Origin: Pyruvatibacter mobilis
Lineage (GTDB): Bacteria > Pseudomonadota > Alphaproteobacteria > CGMCC-115125
DNA length: 64,000 nucleotides
NCBI RefSeq assembly: GCF_012848855.1
Contig: NZ_CP051630.1
Location: forward strand, 2,149,501 to 2,213,500
Direction of reading: 5' to 3'
Shown: positions 45,870 through 56,174 of the stretch, piece after piece
How positions within the stretch are numbered: position 1 is the stretch's first letter
Layout: each line of letters starts with the position of its first letter
The notes under the pieces: generated by a model
The model's database searches: none
What the model saw: only the letters and a program-made list of their open reading frames with translations
What the model was told of the DNA's origin: nothing
Translations under genes and position numbers: made by a program

Positions 45870-46268
45870 TCAGCCTTCGGTCGTCGGATGCTGGCGGCCC
45901 TCGCGGGCGCGGTTGTGGAATTGAAGCGCGATCAACACGCCCTTGAAGGGGCGCAGCAGACCGACAGGCACACCGATGCCCAGCGGCAGGAAAATCAGCG
46001 CATGCAGCCAATAGGGCGGCTGATAGGTCAGCTCGACGAACAGAGCCAGGCCGACAATCAGGAAGCCCGCGATCAGGATGATGAAGACCGCCGGCCCGTC
46101 CCCTGCATCGACCTTGGTGTAATCGAGATGGCAGGCGGGGCATTCGGGCGCCACGGTGAGGAAGCCGTCGAACAGCTTTCCCTGCCCGCAACGCGGACAG
46201 CGCCCCCGCAGCCCCGCCACGAAGGGCGAAACCACGGGAGCGCTGTCATCACGTTCAAACTCAGCCAA
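45870..46268 (-). CDS. DUF983 family small membrane protein
   Basis: A 132-residue protein with two CxxC pairs (GRCPRCGQGKLF and PECPACHLDY) that look like a zinc ribbon. Two hydrophobic helices follow (AVFIILIAGFLIVGLALFVEL and WLHALIFLPLGIGVPVGLLRPF). DUF983 genes are regularly found between coxC and SURF1; the function is unknown. Between the coxC stop and the domain the only possible start is TTG at 46268, with GGGGGA just upstream. An ATG-type start would require reading far into coxC. Confidence 0.85.
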   Translation of the reverse strand: MAEFERDDSAPVVSPFVAGLRGRCPRCGQGKLFDGFLTVAPECPACHLDYTKVDAGDGPAVFIILIAGFLIVGLALFVELTYQPPYWLHALIFLPLGIGVPVGLLRPFKGVLIALQFHNRAREGRQHPTTEG

Positions 46269-46290
46269 GGTGTCCCCCGGCGTGGATGGC

Positions 46291-47142
46291 TTAGTGGGCT
46301 GCCGGTGTGCCCGCGCCCCACACATAGATGGCGGCGAACAGGAACAGCCACACCACGTCCACGAAGTGCCAGTACCAGGCAGCGGCTTCAAAGCCGAAAT
46401 GATGCTGCGCCGTGAAGTGGCCTGCATAGGCGCGCAGCAGGCACACGGCGAGGAAGATGGTGCCCACAATCACGTGGAAGCCGTGGAAGCCGGTGGCCAT
46501 GTAGAAGGTGGCGCCGTAGATGTTGCCGGAGAAGCCGAAGGCCGCGTGGCTGTATTCGTAGGCCTGCAGGAGCGAGAACAGCACGCCAAGCGCCACAGTG
46601 AGGATCAGGCCCCACTTGAGACCGTTGCGGTCACCCTGCTGCAGGGCGTGGTGGGCCCAGGTCACGGTGGTGCCGGAGGTCAGCAGGATAAGGGTGTTCA
46701 TCAGCGGCAGGTGGAACGGGTCAAAGGTCTCGATGCCGACCGGAGGCCACACGCCGCCGGTGGCTTCAACGCGGGCATACTGAGCCACTTCACCGGTGAA
46801 CAGGCTGGCGTCGAAATAGGCCCAGAACCAGGCCACGAAGAACATGACCTCAGAGGCGATGAACAGCACCATGCCGTAGCGGTGATGCAGCTGCACGACC
46901 GGGGTGTGATGGCCCTGGTGTTCGGCTTCCTTCACGACGTCACGCCACCAGCCGAGCATGGTGTACAGGGTCATGGCGAGGCCAATGAAGAACAGCCAGG
47001 AGCCTTCCATGCCGAAGGTGCCCGGCTTCATGGCCACAACGGCGCCCAGCATCATGACAAAAGCGCTCACGGAGCCGACGAACGGCCACGGGCTCGGGTC
47101 AACCAGATGATAATCGTGATTCTTGGCGTGTGCGTCGGCCAT
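46291..47142 (-). CDS. ctaE: Cytochrome c oxidase subunit III
   Basis: Subunit III of the aa3-type oxidase, 283 residues with about seven membrane helices. Signature stretches are [20 protein letters not shown] at the start, [16 protein letters not shown] and [19 protein letters not shown]. The end is [20 protein letters not shown]. The ATG at 47142 follows a G-rich ribosome site. It is downstream of ctaG and upstream of the DUF983 and SURF1 genes, all on the minus strand. Confidence 0.96.
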   Translation of the reverse strand: MADAHAKNHDYHLVDPSPWPFVGSVSAFVMMLGAVVAMKPGTFGMEGSWLFFIGLAMTLYTMLGWWRDVVKEAEHQGHHTPVVQLHHRYGMVLFIASEVMFFVAWFWAYFDASLFTGEVAQYARVEATGGVWPPVGIETFDPFHLPLMNTLILLTSGTTVTWAHHALQQGDRNGLKWGLILTVALGVLFSLLQAYEYSHAAFGFSGNIYGATFYMATGFHGFHVIVGTIFLAVCLLRAYAGHFTAQHHFGFEAAAWYWHFVDVVWLFLFAAIYVWGAGTPAAH

Positions 47143-47226
47143 GAATGCCCCCGGGTCTCTTCTCTTTTTCAATGCATTGAAGCGGTGCGCTTATAGCGCG
47201 CCGCCCCATGCTTGTCGTTAGCTATA

Positions 47227-47838
47227 TCAGCTTCCGTTGGCGGCTGCAGCCTGGGTGACCGAGGCCGTTTCGGGAATGCTGATGGTTGGGTTCGCTTTCT
47301 CATAGAACGTATAGGAAAGCGTGATGGTGGTGACGTCATCCATCTGCGGATCATCGGCGATGGCCGGATCAACGAAGAAGGAAACGGGCATGTCGATCTT
47401 CTCGCCCGGCATCAGCAGCTGCTCGGTAAAGCAGAAGCAATCCACCTTGGCGAAATAGACGCCGGCCTTCTGCGGCGTGACATTGTAGGTCGCGGTGCCG
47501 ACGATGGGGCGATCGGACAGGTTCTCGGCCGAATAGAAGGCCAGGCCGTCAGCGCCCACATTGATGTCGGTGGACACCTGCTGCGGCTTGAACTGCCAGT
47601 TCAGCGCCCGGTTGGTGTTGGCGTCAAAGCGTACCGTCACCACGCGGTCGAGAATCACGTCGGAAAACTCAGCCGATGCCTGCGTCGTGCCGCCATAGCC
47701 GGTGACCCGGCAGAACAGGTCGTAAAGGGGCACCGCCGCATAGGCCATGCCCACCATGCCGCCCACAATGAGGGCGCAGGCGAGCACGATCTGCTTTTCG
47801 CGCTTCTGGACGGGGGAGTTCATGGTTGATGCGGTCAT
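47227..47838 (-). CDS. ctaG: Cytochrome c oxidase assembly protein CtaG/Cox11
   Basis: Cox11 inserts copper into the CuB site of subunit I. The 203 residues have one N-terminal membrane helix (VLACALIVGGMVGMAYAAVPL) followed directly by YDLFCRVTGYGG. The copper-binding pair is in KVDCFCFTEQLLMPGE, and VSFFVDPAIADD closes the domain. An ATG five codons downstream is also possible. It lies between the small CoxF-like gene and ctaE. Confidence 0.95.
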   Translation of the reverse strand: MTASTMNSPVQKREKQIVLACALIVGGMVGMAYAAVPLYDLFCRVTGYGGTTQASAEFSDVILDRVVTVRFDANTNRALNWQFKPQQVSTDINVGADGLAFYSAENLSDRPIVGTATYNVTPQKAGVYFAKVDCFCFTEQLLMPGEKIDMPVSFFVDPAIADDPQMDDVTTITLSYTFYEKANPTISIPETASVTQAAAANGS

Positions 47839-47853
47839 GTCTCAAGGCCTTCG

Positions 47854-48027
47854 CTAATAGGTCCGGTCTGCGACGTTACCGCCGAGCCGCACGAGTGTCA
47901 TTGCGAAGAAAAGTCCCACCAGGACAAACAGTGAAATGGCCACGGCGATGTTGCGGCGGCGCAGTTTCTTTTTCTGCTCCGGCGTCAGGGTCACCGCATT
48001 CAGCTCTGTCTGGTGCTCGTCACTCAT
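47854..48027 (-). CDS. Small CoxF-like membrane protein
   Basis: A 57-residue protein with a basic stretch (EQKKKLRRRN) and a single membrane helix (IAVAISLFVLVGLFFAMTLV). Its size, topology and position between ctaB and ctaG match the small CoxF/oxidase-associated proteins of alphaproteobacterial cox clusters. The ATG at 48027 lies 14 bases past the start of overlap with ctaB's 3' end, so the two genes overlap slightly in separate frames if upstream starts are used. Function is unknown. Confidence 0.8.
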   Translation of the reverse strand: MSDEHQTELNAVTLTPEQKKKLRRRNIAVAISLFVLVGLFFAMTLVRLGGNVADRTY

Positions 48028-48040
48028 ACTTCGCGTGATC

Positions 48041-49021
48041 CTAGACCCATGCAGCAACAGGCGCGAGACCCGCCATGCGCTCGATCAAAAGCGAGGCGAA
48101 AAGCGCAAAAAGATAGAAGATGGAGAAGCCGAACAGGCGCATGGCTGCAGAGCGGGCCTCATCGCCCTCACGCTTGCGCCACACCTGGACGGCCAGCCAC
48201 AGGAAGCCTGCTCCGAGGCCCACGGACATCAGCGCGAAAAGGGGACCGCCGAAGCCGAGCAGCAGCGGCGAAACCCCGAGCGGCACAAGCGCCAGCGAAT
48301 AGACAAGGATCTGCGTGCGCGTGGAATCACCGCCGGCGACAACCGGCATCATCGGCACACCGGCGCGGCTGTAATCATCGTTGCGCACAAGCGCCAGCGC
48401 CCAGAAATGCGGCGGTGTCCACATAAAGATGATGGCGACGAGCACCAGCGGCTCAACCGCAAGACCGCCGGTAACGGCAGCCCAGCCGATGGCCGGCGGC
48501 AAGGCACCGGAGAGACCGCCGATGACGATGTTCTGCGGCGTCGCGCGCTTCAGCCACATCGTATAGACGACGACATAAAAGAAGATGGTGAAGGCCAGCA
48601 GGCCGGCGGCGAGATAGTCCACCAGTGCCGCCATCACGAACACGGAGGCCGCGGACAGCGTGGCCCCGAAAGCGGCCGCGGATTGCGCCGAGACGATCCC
48701 CTTGGGGATCGGCCGCTTGGCAGTCCGGTCCATCACGGCATCGATATCAGCGTCCCACCACATGTTGAGAGCGCCCGATGCGCCCGCCCCCACCGCAATG
48801 CAGAGCAGGGCGGTGATGGCGGTGAGCGGGTGGATATCACCGGGCGCGATGAGCATGCCCACCAGGCCGGTGAAGACGACAAGCGACATCACGCGCGGTT
48901 TCAGCAGCGCGAAATAATCCGCGATGTCGGCATCCAGATATCCCGCCATGTCCGGGCGGGAAGCAGAAACGGAGGCCCGGTCGGGGCCTCCGCCTGCGGA
49001 TGAAACCGTGATGTCGCTCAT
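48041..49021 (-). CDS. ctaB: Protohaem IX farnesyltransferase (haem O synthase)
   Basis: CtaB is a UbiA-superfamily membrane prenyltransferase that farnesylates haem B to haem O for the aa3 oxidase. The 326 residues contain [20 protein letters not shown] and the aspartate motif [19 protein letters not shown]. The second motif lies near [16 protein letters not shown]. Around nine membrane helices are predicted. It lies between coxA and the small CoxF-like gene, with the oxidase subunits it serves. Confidence 0.96.
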   Translation of the reverse strand: MSDITVSSAGGGPDRASVSASRPDMAGYLDADIADYFALLKPRVMSLVVFTGLVGMLIAPGDIHPLTAITALLCIAVGAGASGALNMWWDADIDAVMDRTAKRPIPKGIVSAQSAAAFGATLSAASVFVMAALVDYLAAGLLAFTIFFYVVVYTMWLKRATPQNIVIGGLSGALPPAIGWAAVTGGLAVEPLVLVAIIFMWTPPHFWALALVRNDDYSRAGVPMMPVVAGGDSTRTQILVYSLALVPLGVSPLLLGFGGPLFALMSVGLGAGFLWLAVQVWRKREGDEARSAAMRLFGFSIFYLFALFASLLIERMAGLAPVAAWV

Positions 49022-49057
49022 CTCTAGCGTGTCATCCCTAGCGTTGTCTCGGGCTGC

Positions 49058-50683
<1,626 letters not shown>

Positions 50684-50730
50684 CTAAGAGAGCTTGTCTT
50701 TATCTGGTGTCGGTTCGGCTCACGCGCGCC

Positions 50731-51597
50731 CTAGTTCCGCGCGTCGGCCAGTTGCGTCTGCTGTGCCAGCGGCGACGGGGGAACCTCGCCGTTGAGAGCG
50801 TACTCGTCCTGGGCGCTCTGCACCCAGGCGTCGAAGTCTTCCTGCTCCAGCACATGCACCTCGATGGGCATGAAAGCATGGCGGATGCCGCACAGCTCGG
50901 AGCACTGGCCGTAATAAATGCCGGTCTCACTGGCGCGGAACCAGGTCTCGTTCAGGCGGCCCGGGACGCCGTCCATCTTCACGCCGAAGGCCGGCATCGC
51001 CCAGTTGTGGATCACGTCGGCGGCCGTCACGATCAGGCGCACATTGGTGTCGACCGGCACCACGACCTGGGTATCGGTGGCCAGAAGGCGCGGCTGGCCC
51101 GGCTTCAGGTCAGCATCTTCCACCATGTTGGCAAAGAACTCGAAATCGCCGTGATCCGGGTAGGAGTAGCCCCAGTACCACTGGTAACCGGTGGCCTTGA
51201 TCGTCAACTCGGTTTCCGGGAGGTCTGCCTGGAAATAGAGAAGGCGGAAGGACGGGATGGCGATGACCACGAGGATCAGCACCGGCGCCACCGTCCAGAT
51301 GACCTCGATCAGCGTGTTGTGAGAGGTCTTGGAGGGCACCGGGTTCGACCGCGCGTTGAAGCGGATCATGCAGTAGAGCAGCAGCGCCAGAACCAGCAGC
51401 GTGATGGTGGTGATGATCACCAGCAGCATGTTGTGGAACTCGTTGATGTCTTCCATCACCGGGGAGGAAGCGGGCTGGAAGCCCATCTGCCAGGGTTCCG
51501 GCTGGGCGGCACCCGCCGCGCTGGCGACAAACATCGCCGCCAGGAAGGCAAGCGCCATGCAAATCTTTGGCAAATTCTTGGACAGGCTCTCGGCCAT
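50731..51597 (-). CDS. ctaC: Cytochrome c oxidase subunit II
   Basis: Subunit II carries the CuA site that receives electrons from cytochrome c. The 288 residues start with a signal peptide (ICMALAFLAAMFVASAAGAAQ), followed by two membrane helices. The CuA ligands are in YYGQCSELCGIRHAFMPIEV. The ATG at 51597 has GGGG about nine bases upstream; ATG 51606 is an alternative. A hairpin (51632-51657) sits in the 5' leader. This is the first gene of the oxidase series and is divergent from the hypothetical gene at 52041. Confidence 0.95.
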   Translation of the reverse strand: MAESLSKNLPKICMALAFLAAMFVASAAGAAQPEPWQMGFQPASSPVMEDINEFHNMLLVIITTITLLVLALLLYCMIRFNARSNPVPSKTSHNTLIEVIWTVAPVLILVVIAIPSFRLLYFQADLPETELTIKATGYQWYWGYSYPDHGDFEFFANMVEDADLKPGQPRLLATDTQVVVPVDTNVRLIVTAADVIHNWAMPAFGVKMDGVPGRLNETWFRASETGIYYGQCSELCGIRHAFMPIEVHVLEQEDFDAWVQSAQDEYALNGEVPPSPLAQQTQLADARN

Positions 51598-52040
51598 GGT
51601 CAGCATCCCCGGATCGTAATTCTTGATGCGTCGGCACCCTTGGTCGCACGGGTGCCGGTCAGTGCAGGGGCGGACAACTAGCACGTCGCGCCAATGACGC
51701 AAACAAAAGCTGCGTCACATACGCCCAGGCCGAATCTTCCCCTGTCCCTCAGTGCGGAAGTATAGCGTGGCAAATGGCCGGGGCGACCCGGCGCCTCAGT
51801 TTTGCGACACTTTGACCCAAATCAATGCGCTGTGCGGAGTTGACAGTTCCGCTGCCACTCCGCACCGACGGGTCTGGTGATTTGTTATCGCTACGGCATC
51901 CGAGCAGCGGATGCCGCGTGTCCTGCCCTGTCTCCTGCCCTCTCGCCTGCCGGAATTGGCGGTCTATCTTGCTTTTCTATAGGCTTACGGGGTCCGCCGC
52001 CTCATGAGGGCTGCGGACACCACCAAAGAGAAGGACGGCC
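51598..52040. other. Divergent control region between ctaC and the 52041 gene
   Basis: These 443 bases hold no gene. They contain a leader hairpin, CGGCACCC/GGGTGCCG (51632-51639 with 51650-51657), and an FNR/FixK-type box at 51812-51825. No clear -35/-10 pair was found for either direction. Confidence 0.55.
51812..51825. promoter_or_regulatory. Predicted FNR/FixK-type site
   Basis: TTGAC-CCAA-ATCAA fits the FNR/FixK consensus TTGAY-N4-RTCAA at every fixed position. It lies 215 bases upstream of the ctaC start and 216 bases upstream of the gene at 52041. Which promoter it serves is not known. Confidence 0.55.
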
Positions 52041-52508
52041 ATGCGGGACGAAGCGCTTATCCATTTCCATTACGGGCGGAAGATTTCCGCCGGGCTGCAC
52101 ATCGCCGAGGACGGCGGTTCAGCCCCTGCGCTCATCGAAATGGCCGCGCCCTATCTCGACCCGCGCGATCCGGGCCGCTCGGCTGTGGGCTTCTGCGCGG
52201 CACATCCGCAATCTGTGGCGGACATCACCGCCGCACCGCCGAAGGGGTGGGAAAACTGGACCTTCCAGCAATGGGATGACTGGTTTGGCCGAATCAATGG
52301 CGTGTTTCTGGTCGATCTGAAAGCCCTGCGGGTCACCCAGTGGCCGATGTACCGGGTCTCGGCCGCGCATGTGCCGTGTGACCTGTCCGGCATGCCGGGC
52401 CGGCTGGTGCCGATCGAGGAACTCGTGGCCAATGACCCGGGGCCGCGCGGGCCAGGCGTCAAGGCGCTGCTGGATGAGACCCGGCCCGGTGACAGACGCG
52501 GCAACTAA
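52041..52508 (+). CDS. Hypothetical protein, unrecognised
   Basis: A 155-residue soluble protein with no family that I recognise and no signal or membrane segment. It has several tryptophans in the middle (PKGWENWTFQQWDDWFGRI) and a Pro/Gly-rich C-terminus. The N-terminal MRDEALIHFHYGRKISAGLHI looks like the first strands of an alpha/beta fold. It lies between the cox promoter region and tldD on the same strand as tldD, 76 bases apart, so it may share its transcript. Confidence 0.7.
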   Translation: MRDEALIHFHYGRKISAGLHIAEDGGSAPALIEMAAPYLDPRDPGRSAVGFCAAHPQSVADITAAPPKGWENWTFQQWDDWFGRINGVFLVDLKALRVTQWPMYRVSAAHVPCDLSGMPGRLVPIEELVANDPGPRGPGVKALLDETRPGDRRGN

Positions 52509-52584
52509 GCCTATCTCTAGGGCTCAGGCGTACCTGACACGCAGTTACGCCCGCACTTCTTTTTCTAACGCGAAAGACCGTCCC

Positions 52585-54018
52585 ATGGCCGATACGCCGA
52601 CGCCCGATGATCTCTTTTTCACCCGCGCCGGGCTGGACCCCGACCGGCTGACCCGGATCGTGGCGGACACGCTGTCGGGCGCGGATGATGGCGAGCTGTT
52701 TCTCGAATACACCCAGTCCGAAGCGCTGGCCTTCGACGACGGTCGGCTGAAGACGGCAAGCTTTGATACGGGTCAGGGCTTCGGCCTGCGCTGTGTGGCC
52801 GGTGAGGCCACGGGCTATGCGCATGCGTCCGACCTGTCCGAAGCGGCCCTCAAGCGGGCAGCGGATGCGGTTCAGGCCGTCAAGCATGGGCATTCCGGCC
52901 AGATGGCGGCAGGCCCCGTCCCCACCAATGCGCATCTTTATGGCGACGACAATCCGCTGGGCGGGCCGACCTTCGAGGAGAAGGTGAAGCTGCTGCAGGA
53001 AATCGACGCCTATGCCCGCGCCAAGGACAGCCGGGTGCGGCAGGTCTCTGCCTCGCTGTCCGGCGAGTGGCAGGCAGTGATGATCCTGCGGGCCGATGGT
53101 CAGCTTGTGCGCGACATCCGGCCCCTCGTGCGGATGAATGTGAGCGTGGTGGCCGGGGACGGCGACCGGCAGGAGACCGGCTCCTTCGGCACCGGCGGTC
53201 GCGAGAGCTATACGCGCTTTATCACCCAGGAAAGCTGGCAGGGTGCCGTGGACGAAGCCCTGCGCCAGGCACTGGTCAATCTTGAGGCGGTGCCTGCACC
53301 TGCCGGTGAAATGGACGTGGTGCTGGGACCGGGCTGGCCGGGCATCCTGCTGCATGAAGCGATCGGCCACGGCCTTGAGGGTGATTTCAACCGCAAGGGG
53401 CAGTCAGCCTTCGCGGGGCTTCTGGGCGAACGGGTGGCATCACCCGGTGTCACCGTGGTGGATGACGGCACGCTGACCGACCGGCGCGGCTCGCTGACCG
53501 TGGACGATGAAGGCACGCCGACCTCGCGCACGGTGCTGATTGAGGACGGCATCCTCAAAGGCTTCATGCAGGACCGGCTGAATGCGCGCCTGATGGGTGT
53601 GGCCGCGACGGGCAATGGGCGCCGCGAGAGCTTTGCCCACCAGCCCATGCCGCGCATGACCAATACCTACATGCTGGCGGGCGACAAGGAGCCGGGTGAA
53701 ATTCTGTCCGGCGTCAAGAAAGGCATCTACGCCACCAATTTCGGCGGCGGGCAGGTGGACATCACCAATGGCAAGTTCGTGTTCTCCTGCACCGAGGCCT
53801 ATCTCATCGAGGTCGGCAAGGTGACCGCGCCGATCAAGGGCGCAACGCTGATCGGCAACGGCCCGGACGCGCTTACCCGCGTCAAGGCAATCGGCAATGA
53901 CATGAAGCTCGACACCGGCATCGGCACCTGCGGCAAGGGTGGCCAGGGCGTGCCCGTGGGCGTCGGCCAGCCGACCCTGCATCTGGAAAAACTCACCGTC
54001 GGCGGCACGGCGGCGTAA
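52585..54018 (+). CDS. tldD: Metalloprotease TldD
   Basis: TldD forms, with TldE/PmbA, a heterodimeric zinc protease that processes peptides such as microcins and modified precursors. The 477 residues carry the HExxxH zinc motif in LLHEAIGHGLEGDFNRKG, and the C-terminal zinc-ligand region KFVFSCTEAYLIEVGKVTAPI. FLEYTQSEALAFDDGRLKTAS marks the N-terminal domain. The ATG at 52585 is chosen; the frame runs open upstream. No tldE is in the window. Placement beside coxB is conserved in alphaproteobacteria without a known functional link. Confidence 0.95.
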   Translation: MADTPTPDDLFFTRAGLDPDRLTRIVADTLSGADDGELFLEYTQSEALAFDDGRLKTASFDTGQGFGLRCVAGEATGYAHASDLSEAALKRAADAVQAVKHGHSGQMAAGPVPTNAHLYGDDNPLGGPTFEEKVKLLQEIDAYARAKDSRVRQVSASLSGEWQAVMILRADGQLVRDIRPLVRMNVSVVAGDGDRQETGSFGTGGRESYTRFITQESWQGAVDEALRQALVNLEAVPAPAGEMDVVLGPGWPGILLHEAIGHGLEGDFNRKGQSAFAGLLGERVASPGVTVVDDGTLTDRRGSLTVDDEGTPTSRTVLIEDGILKGFMQDRLNARLMGVAATGNGRRESFAHQPMPRMTNTYMLAGDKEPGEILSGVKKGIYATNFGGGQVDITNGKFVFSCTEAYLIEVGKVTAPIKGATLIGNGPDALTRVKAIGNDMKLDTGIGTCGKGGQGVPVGVGQPTLHLEKLTVGGTAA

Positions 54019-54139
54019 AGCCATCCTGGCTTCCCAAGCACACCGCCTGTCATTCCGCCGTCGCAATAGGTTGGTTTGCGGCGTGACTGCCCGCGCGCCA
54101 TAGTTTCCCCGCAGGCAATTGCTGGTTGGGGGACACGGC

Positions 54140-54823
54140 ATGGTCGCGACAAGCAGGCAGGAGGTCCGGCGAGCGCCGCCGCGGCCGTTCATACCCATTT
54201 CTCTGCTCACACCGCGCGGCGAGATCGTGCCGCGGGGCAAGCTCGGCGGACCGGCCTTCGCCGTCACCGTGCGGCCGTCCTACAGGCGCGTCCTGCGCAC
54301 CCTCATCCGCGGGCTCATCTTCACCGGGCTGGGCATTGTTCTTCTGATCATAGGCTTCATCCCGTCACTTGCGGGGCTCATGCCGGGCGACTGGCAGTAT
54401 TTTGCAGGCGTCGTGTTGCTGTTGCTCGGCCTGCCGGCGATCGTGTCGGGCTGGCTGCTCACCGGCCGTCGCCTGCGGATGCGGTTTGAAGGCGACCAGG
54501 TGGACCTGCGGCTCAAGTCGCGCCTGCGTACCCGGCGGACAACCCTGCCCTTGTCTGACTTCCAGGGCGTTCAGCACCGCGCCTATTTCATGTCCCGGCC
54601 GGATCAGCCGCACCTGCACACGGTTGAACTGGTGCACAGGACACCGCAATTCACCCTGCCCTTTTATGTGGGCCTTACCCCGCCTGCGGGAAGCAGCCTG
54701 CCGGACAGCTTCGGCCAGGCTCTCGAGGTGACCGTTCTGACCGGCATCGACATTCGCGACATTTCCGGTGACGGCAGCGGAAGTGGCGACGGTGGGGATG
54801 ACGGCGGCGGTGGCGGTGACTGA
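54140..54823 (+). CDS. Hypothetical two-helix membrane protein with Gly/Asp-rich tail
   Basis: A 227-residue protein, not assigned to a named family. Two close hydrophobic helices (LIFTGLGIVLLIIGFIPSLAG and YFAGVVLLLLGLPAIVSGWLL) are followed by a soluble beta-rich domain with basic stretches. The C-terminal 20 residues consist almost only of Gly, Asp and Ser. The overall shape resembles bacterial PH-like membrane proteins (an inference from topology). GGGGGA precedes the ATG at 54140. The end overlaps the longest possible frame of the SulP gene, but not if that gene starts at 54885. Confidence 0.72.
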   Translation: MVATSRQEVRRAPPRPFIPISLLTPRGEIVPRGKLGGPAFAVTVRPSYRRVLRTLIRGLIFTGLGIVLLIIGFIPSLAGLMPGDWQYFAGVVLLLLGLPAIVSGWLLTGRRLRMRFEGDQVDLRLKSRLRTRRTTLPLSDFQGVQHRAYFMSRPDQPHLHTVELVHRTPQFTLPFYVGLTPPAGSSLPDSFGQALEVTVLTGIDIRDISGDGSGSGDGGDDGGGGGD

Positions 54824-54884
54824 ACGCGCCTGCGCCGTTTCGCCGCTTGCGCATGAGAAAACCAGCAGCCTAAATCTTCGCCTC

Positions 54885-56150
54885 ATGCGCACACCGAAGA
54901 TCGTCACCACCCTGAAGGATTATGGCTGGCCTCTGTTTCGGGCGGATCTTGTGGCCGGGCTCACCGTGGCCATGGTCGCGCTGCCGCTGAGCATCGCCAT
55001 TGCCATCGCGTCGGGCGCGAGCCCCGCCCAGGGGCTGGTCACGGCCATTGTCGGCGGGTTCTTCATTTCCCTTGTGGGCGGCAGCCGGGTTCAGATCGGC
55101 GGGCCGACCGGCGCGTTCATCGTTGTCGTTTTCGCGGTGATCGCCGAGCATGGCTATGACGGGCTGGTGCTGGCGACCCTGATGGCCGGGATCATCCTGC
55201 TGGTTGCCGGCTATTTCAGGCTGGGCCGCTTCATCACATTCGTGCCGGAAGCTGTGGTGAACGGCTTCACCATCGGCATCGCGCTTGTCATCGCGCTCAG
55301 CCAGCTGGCCGATCTGTTTGGCCTCACCATTGCCGACCTCCCGGCGGACGCGCTGGAGAAGACGCAGGCCTTGTGGGCCGCGCGGGAGACAGCACAGCTG
55401 GGGGCACTGGCGGTCGGCATTGCGAGCCTTGCAGCCATGGTGGCACTGCGGCGTCTGGCCCCGCGCTTTCCCGGCCTCATCGTGGCGGTGATCGGCGGCT
55501 CTGTCGCTGCCCTGCTGCTGGGCCTTCCCGTCGACACCATCTCCAGCCGCTTCGGCGACCTGCCAAGCAGCCTCCCAATGCCGCACTTGCCGGACGTCAG
55601 CATGGCGCGGCTTCAGGAACTCCTGCCATCTGCGCTCATCATCGCTTTTCTGGCCGGCGTCGAATCCCTTCTGTCGGCCATGGTCGCGGACCGGATGATC
55701 GGCGGCAGCCACCGCCCTAATGCCGAGCTGCTGGCGCAGGGCACGGCCAATGTCGCCTCTGCCCTGTTCGGCGGCCTGCCGGCCACCGGTGCCATTGCCC
55801 GCACCGCCACCAATGTGAAGGCAGGAGGGCGGACGCCCGTCGCGGGCCTTATTCATGCGCTGGCCGTACTCGCCATCATGATGCTGGCTGCACCGCTGGC
55901 AGGCTATCTGGCCATGCCGGTGCTGGCTGCCGTGCTGCTGTTCACCGCGTGGAACATGGCGGAGCCGCATCGCTGGGGCGCGTATGCGCGCCTGCCCGCA
56001 GCCGACCGAGCGCTTCTGGTAATGACCATGCTGCTGACAGTGCTGGTGGACCTCACGGTGGCCATCGGCGTCGGGGTGTGTGCGGGCCTGCTCCTGCGCC
56101 TGCGCACCCGGCAGACCCCGCCGGACGACTGGACGCCGCCGGAACGCTGA
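54885..56150 (+). CDS. SulP-family anion transporter (no STAS domain)
   Basis: A 421-residue membrane transporter with at least ten helices of the SulP/SLC26 fold. DLVAGLTVAMVALPLSIAIA, VQIGGPTGAFIVVVFAVIAE and FVPEAVVNGFTIGIALVIAL are diagnostic, as is NVASALFGGLPATGAIARTATN. The substrate could be sulfate, bicarbonate or another anion. The usual C-terminal STAS domain is absent, since the protein ends soon after the last helix. The ATG at 54885 gives the standard SulP start; 54798 and 54768 are in-frame alternatives that overlap the upstream gene. Confidence 0.88.
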   Translation: MRTPKIVTTLKDYGWPLFRADLVAGLTVAMVALPLSIAIAIASGASPAQGLVTAIVGGFFISLVGGSRVQIGGPTGAFIVVVFAVIAEHGYDGLVLATLMAGIILLVAGYFRLGRFITFVPEAVVNGFTIGIALVIALSQLADLFGLTIADLPADALEKTQALWAARETAQLGALAVGIASLAAMVALRRLAPRFPGLIVAVIGGSVAALLLGLPVDTISSRFGDLPSSLPMPHLPDVSMARLQELLPSALIIAFLAGVESLLSAMVADRMIGGSHRPNAELLAQGTANVASALFGGLPATGAIARTATNVKAGGRTPVAGLIHALAVLAIMMLAAPLAGYLAMPVLAAVLLFTAWNMAEPHRWGAYARLPAADRALLVMTMLLTVLVDLTVAIGVGVCAGLLLRLRTRQTPPDDWTPPER

Positions 56151-56174
56151 CCGGAGGGCTCCCGCTCCGGTCCC

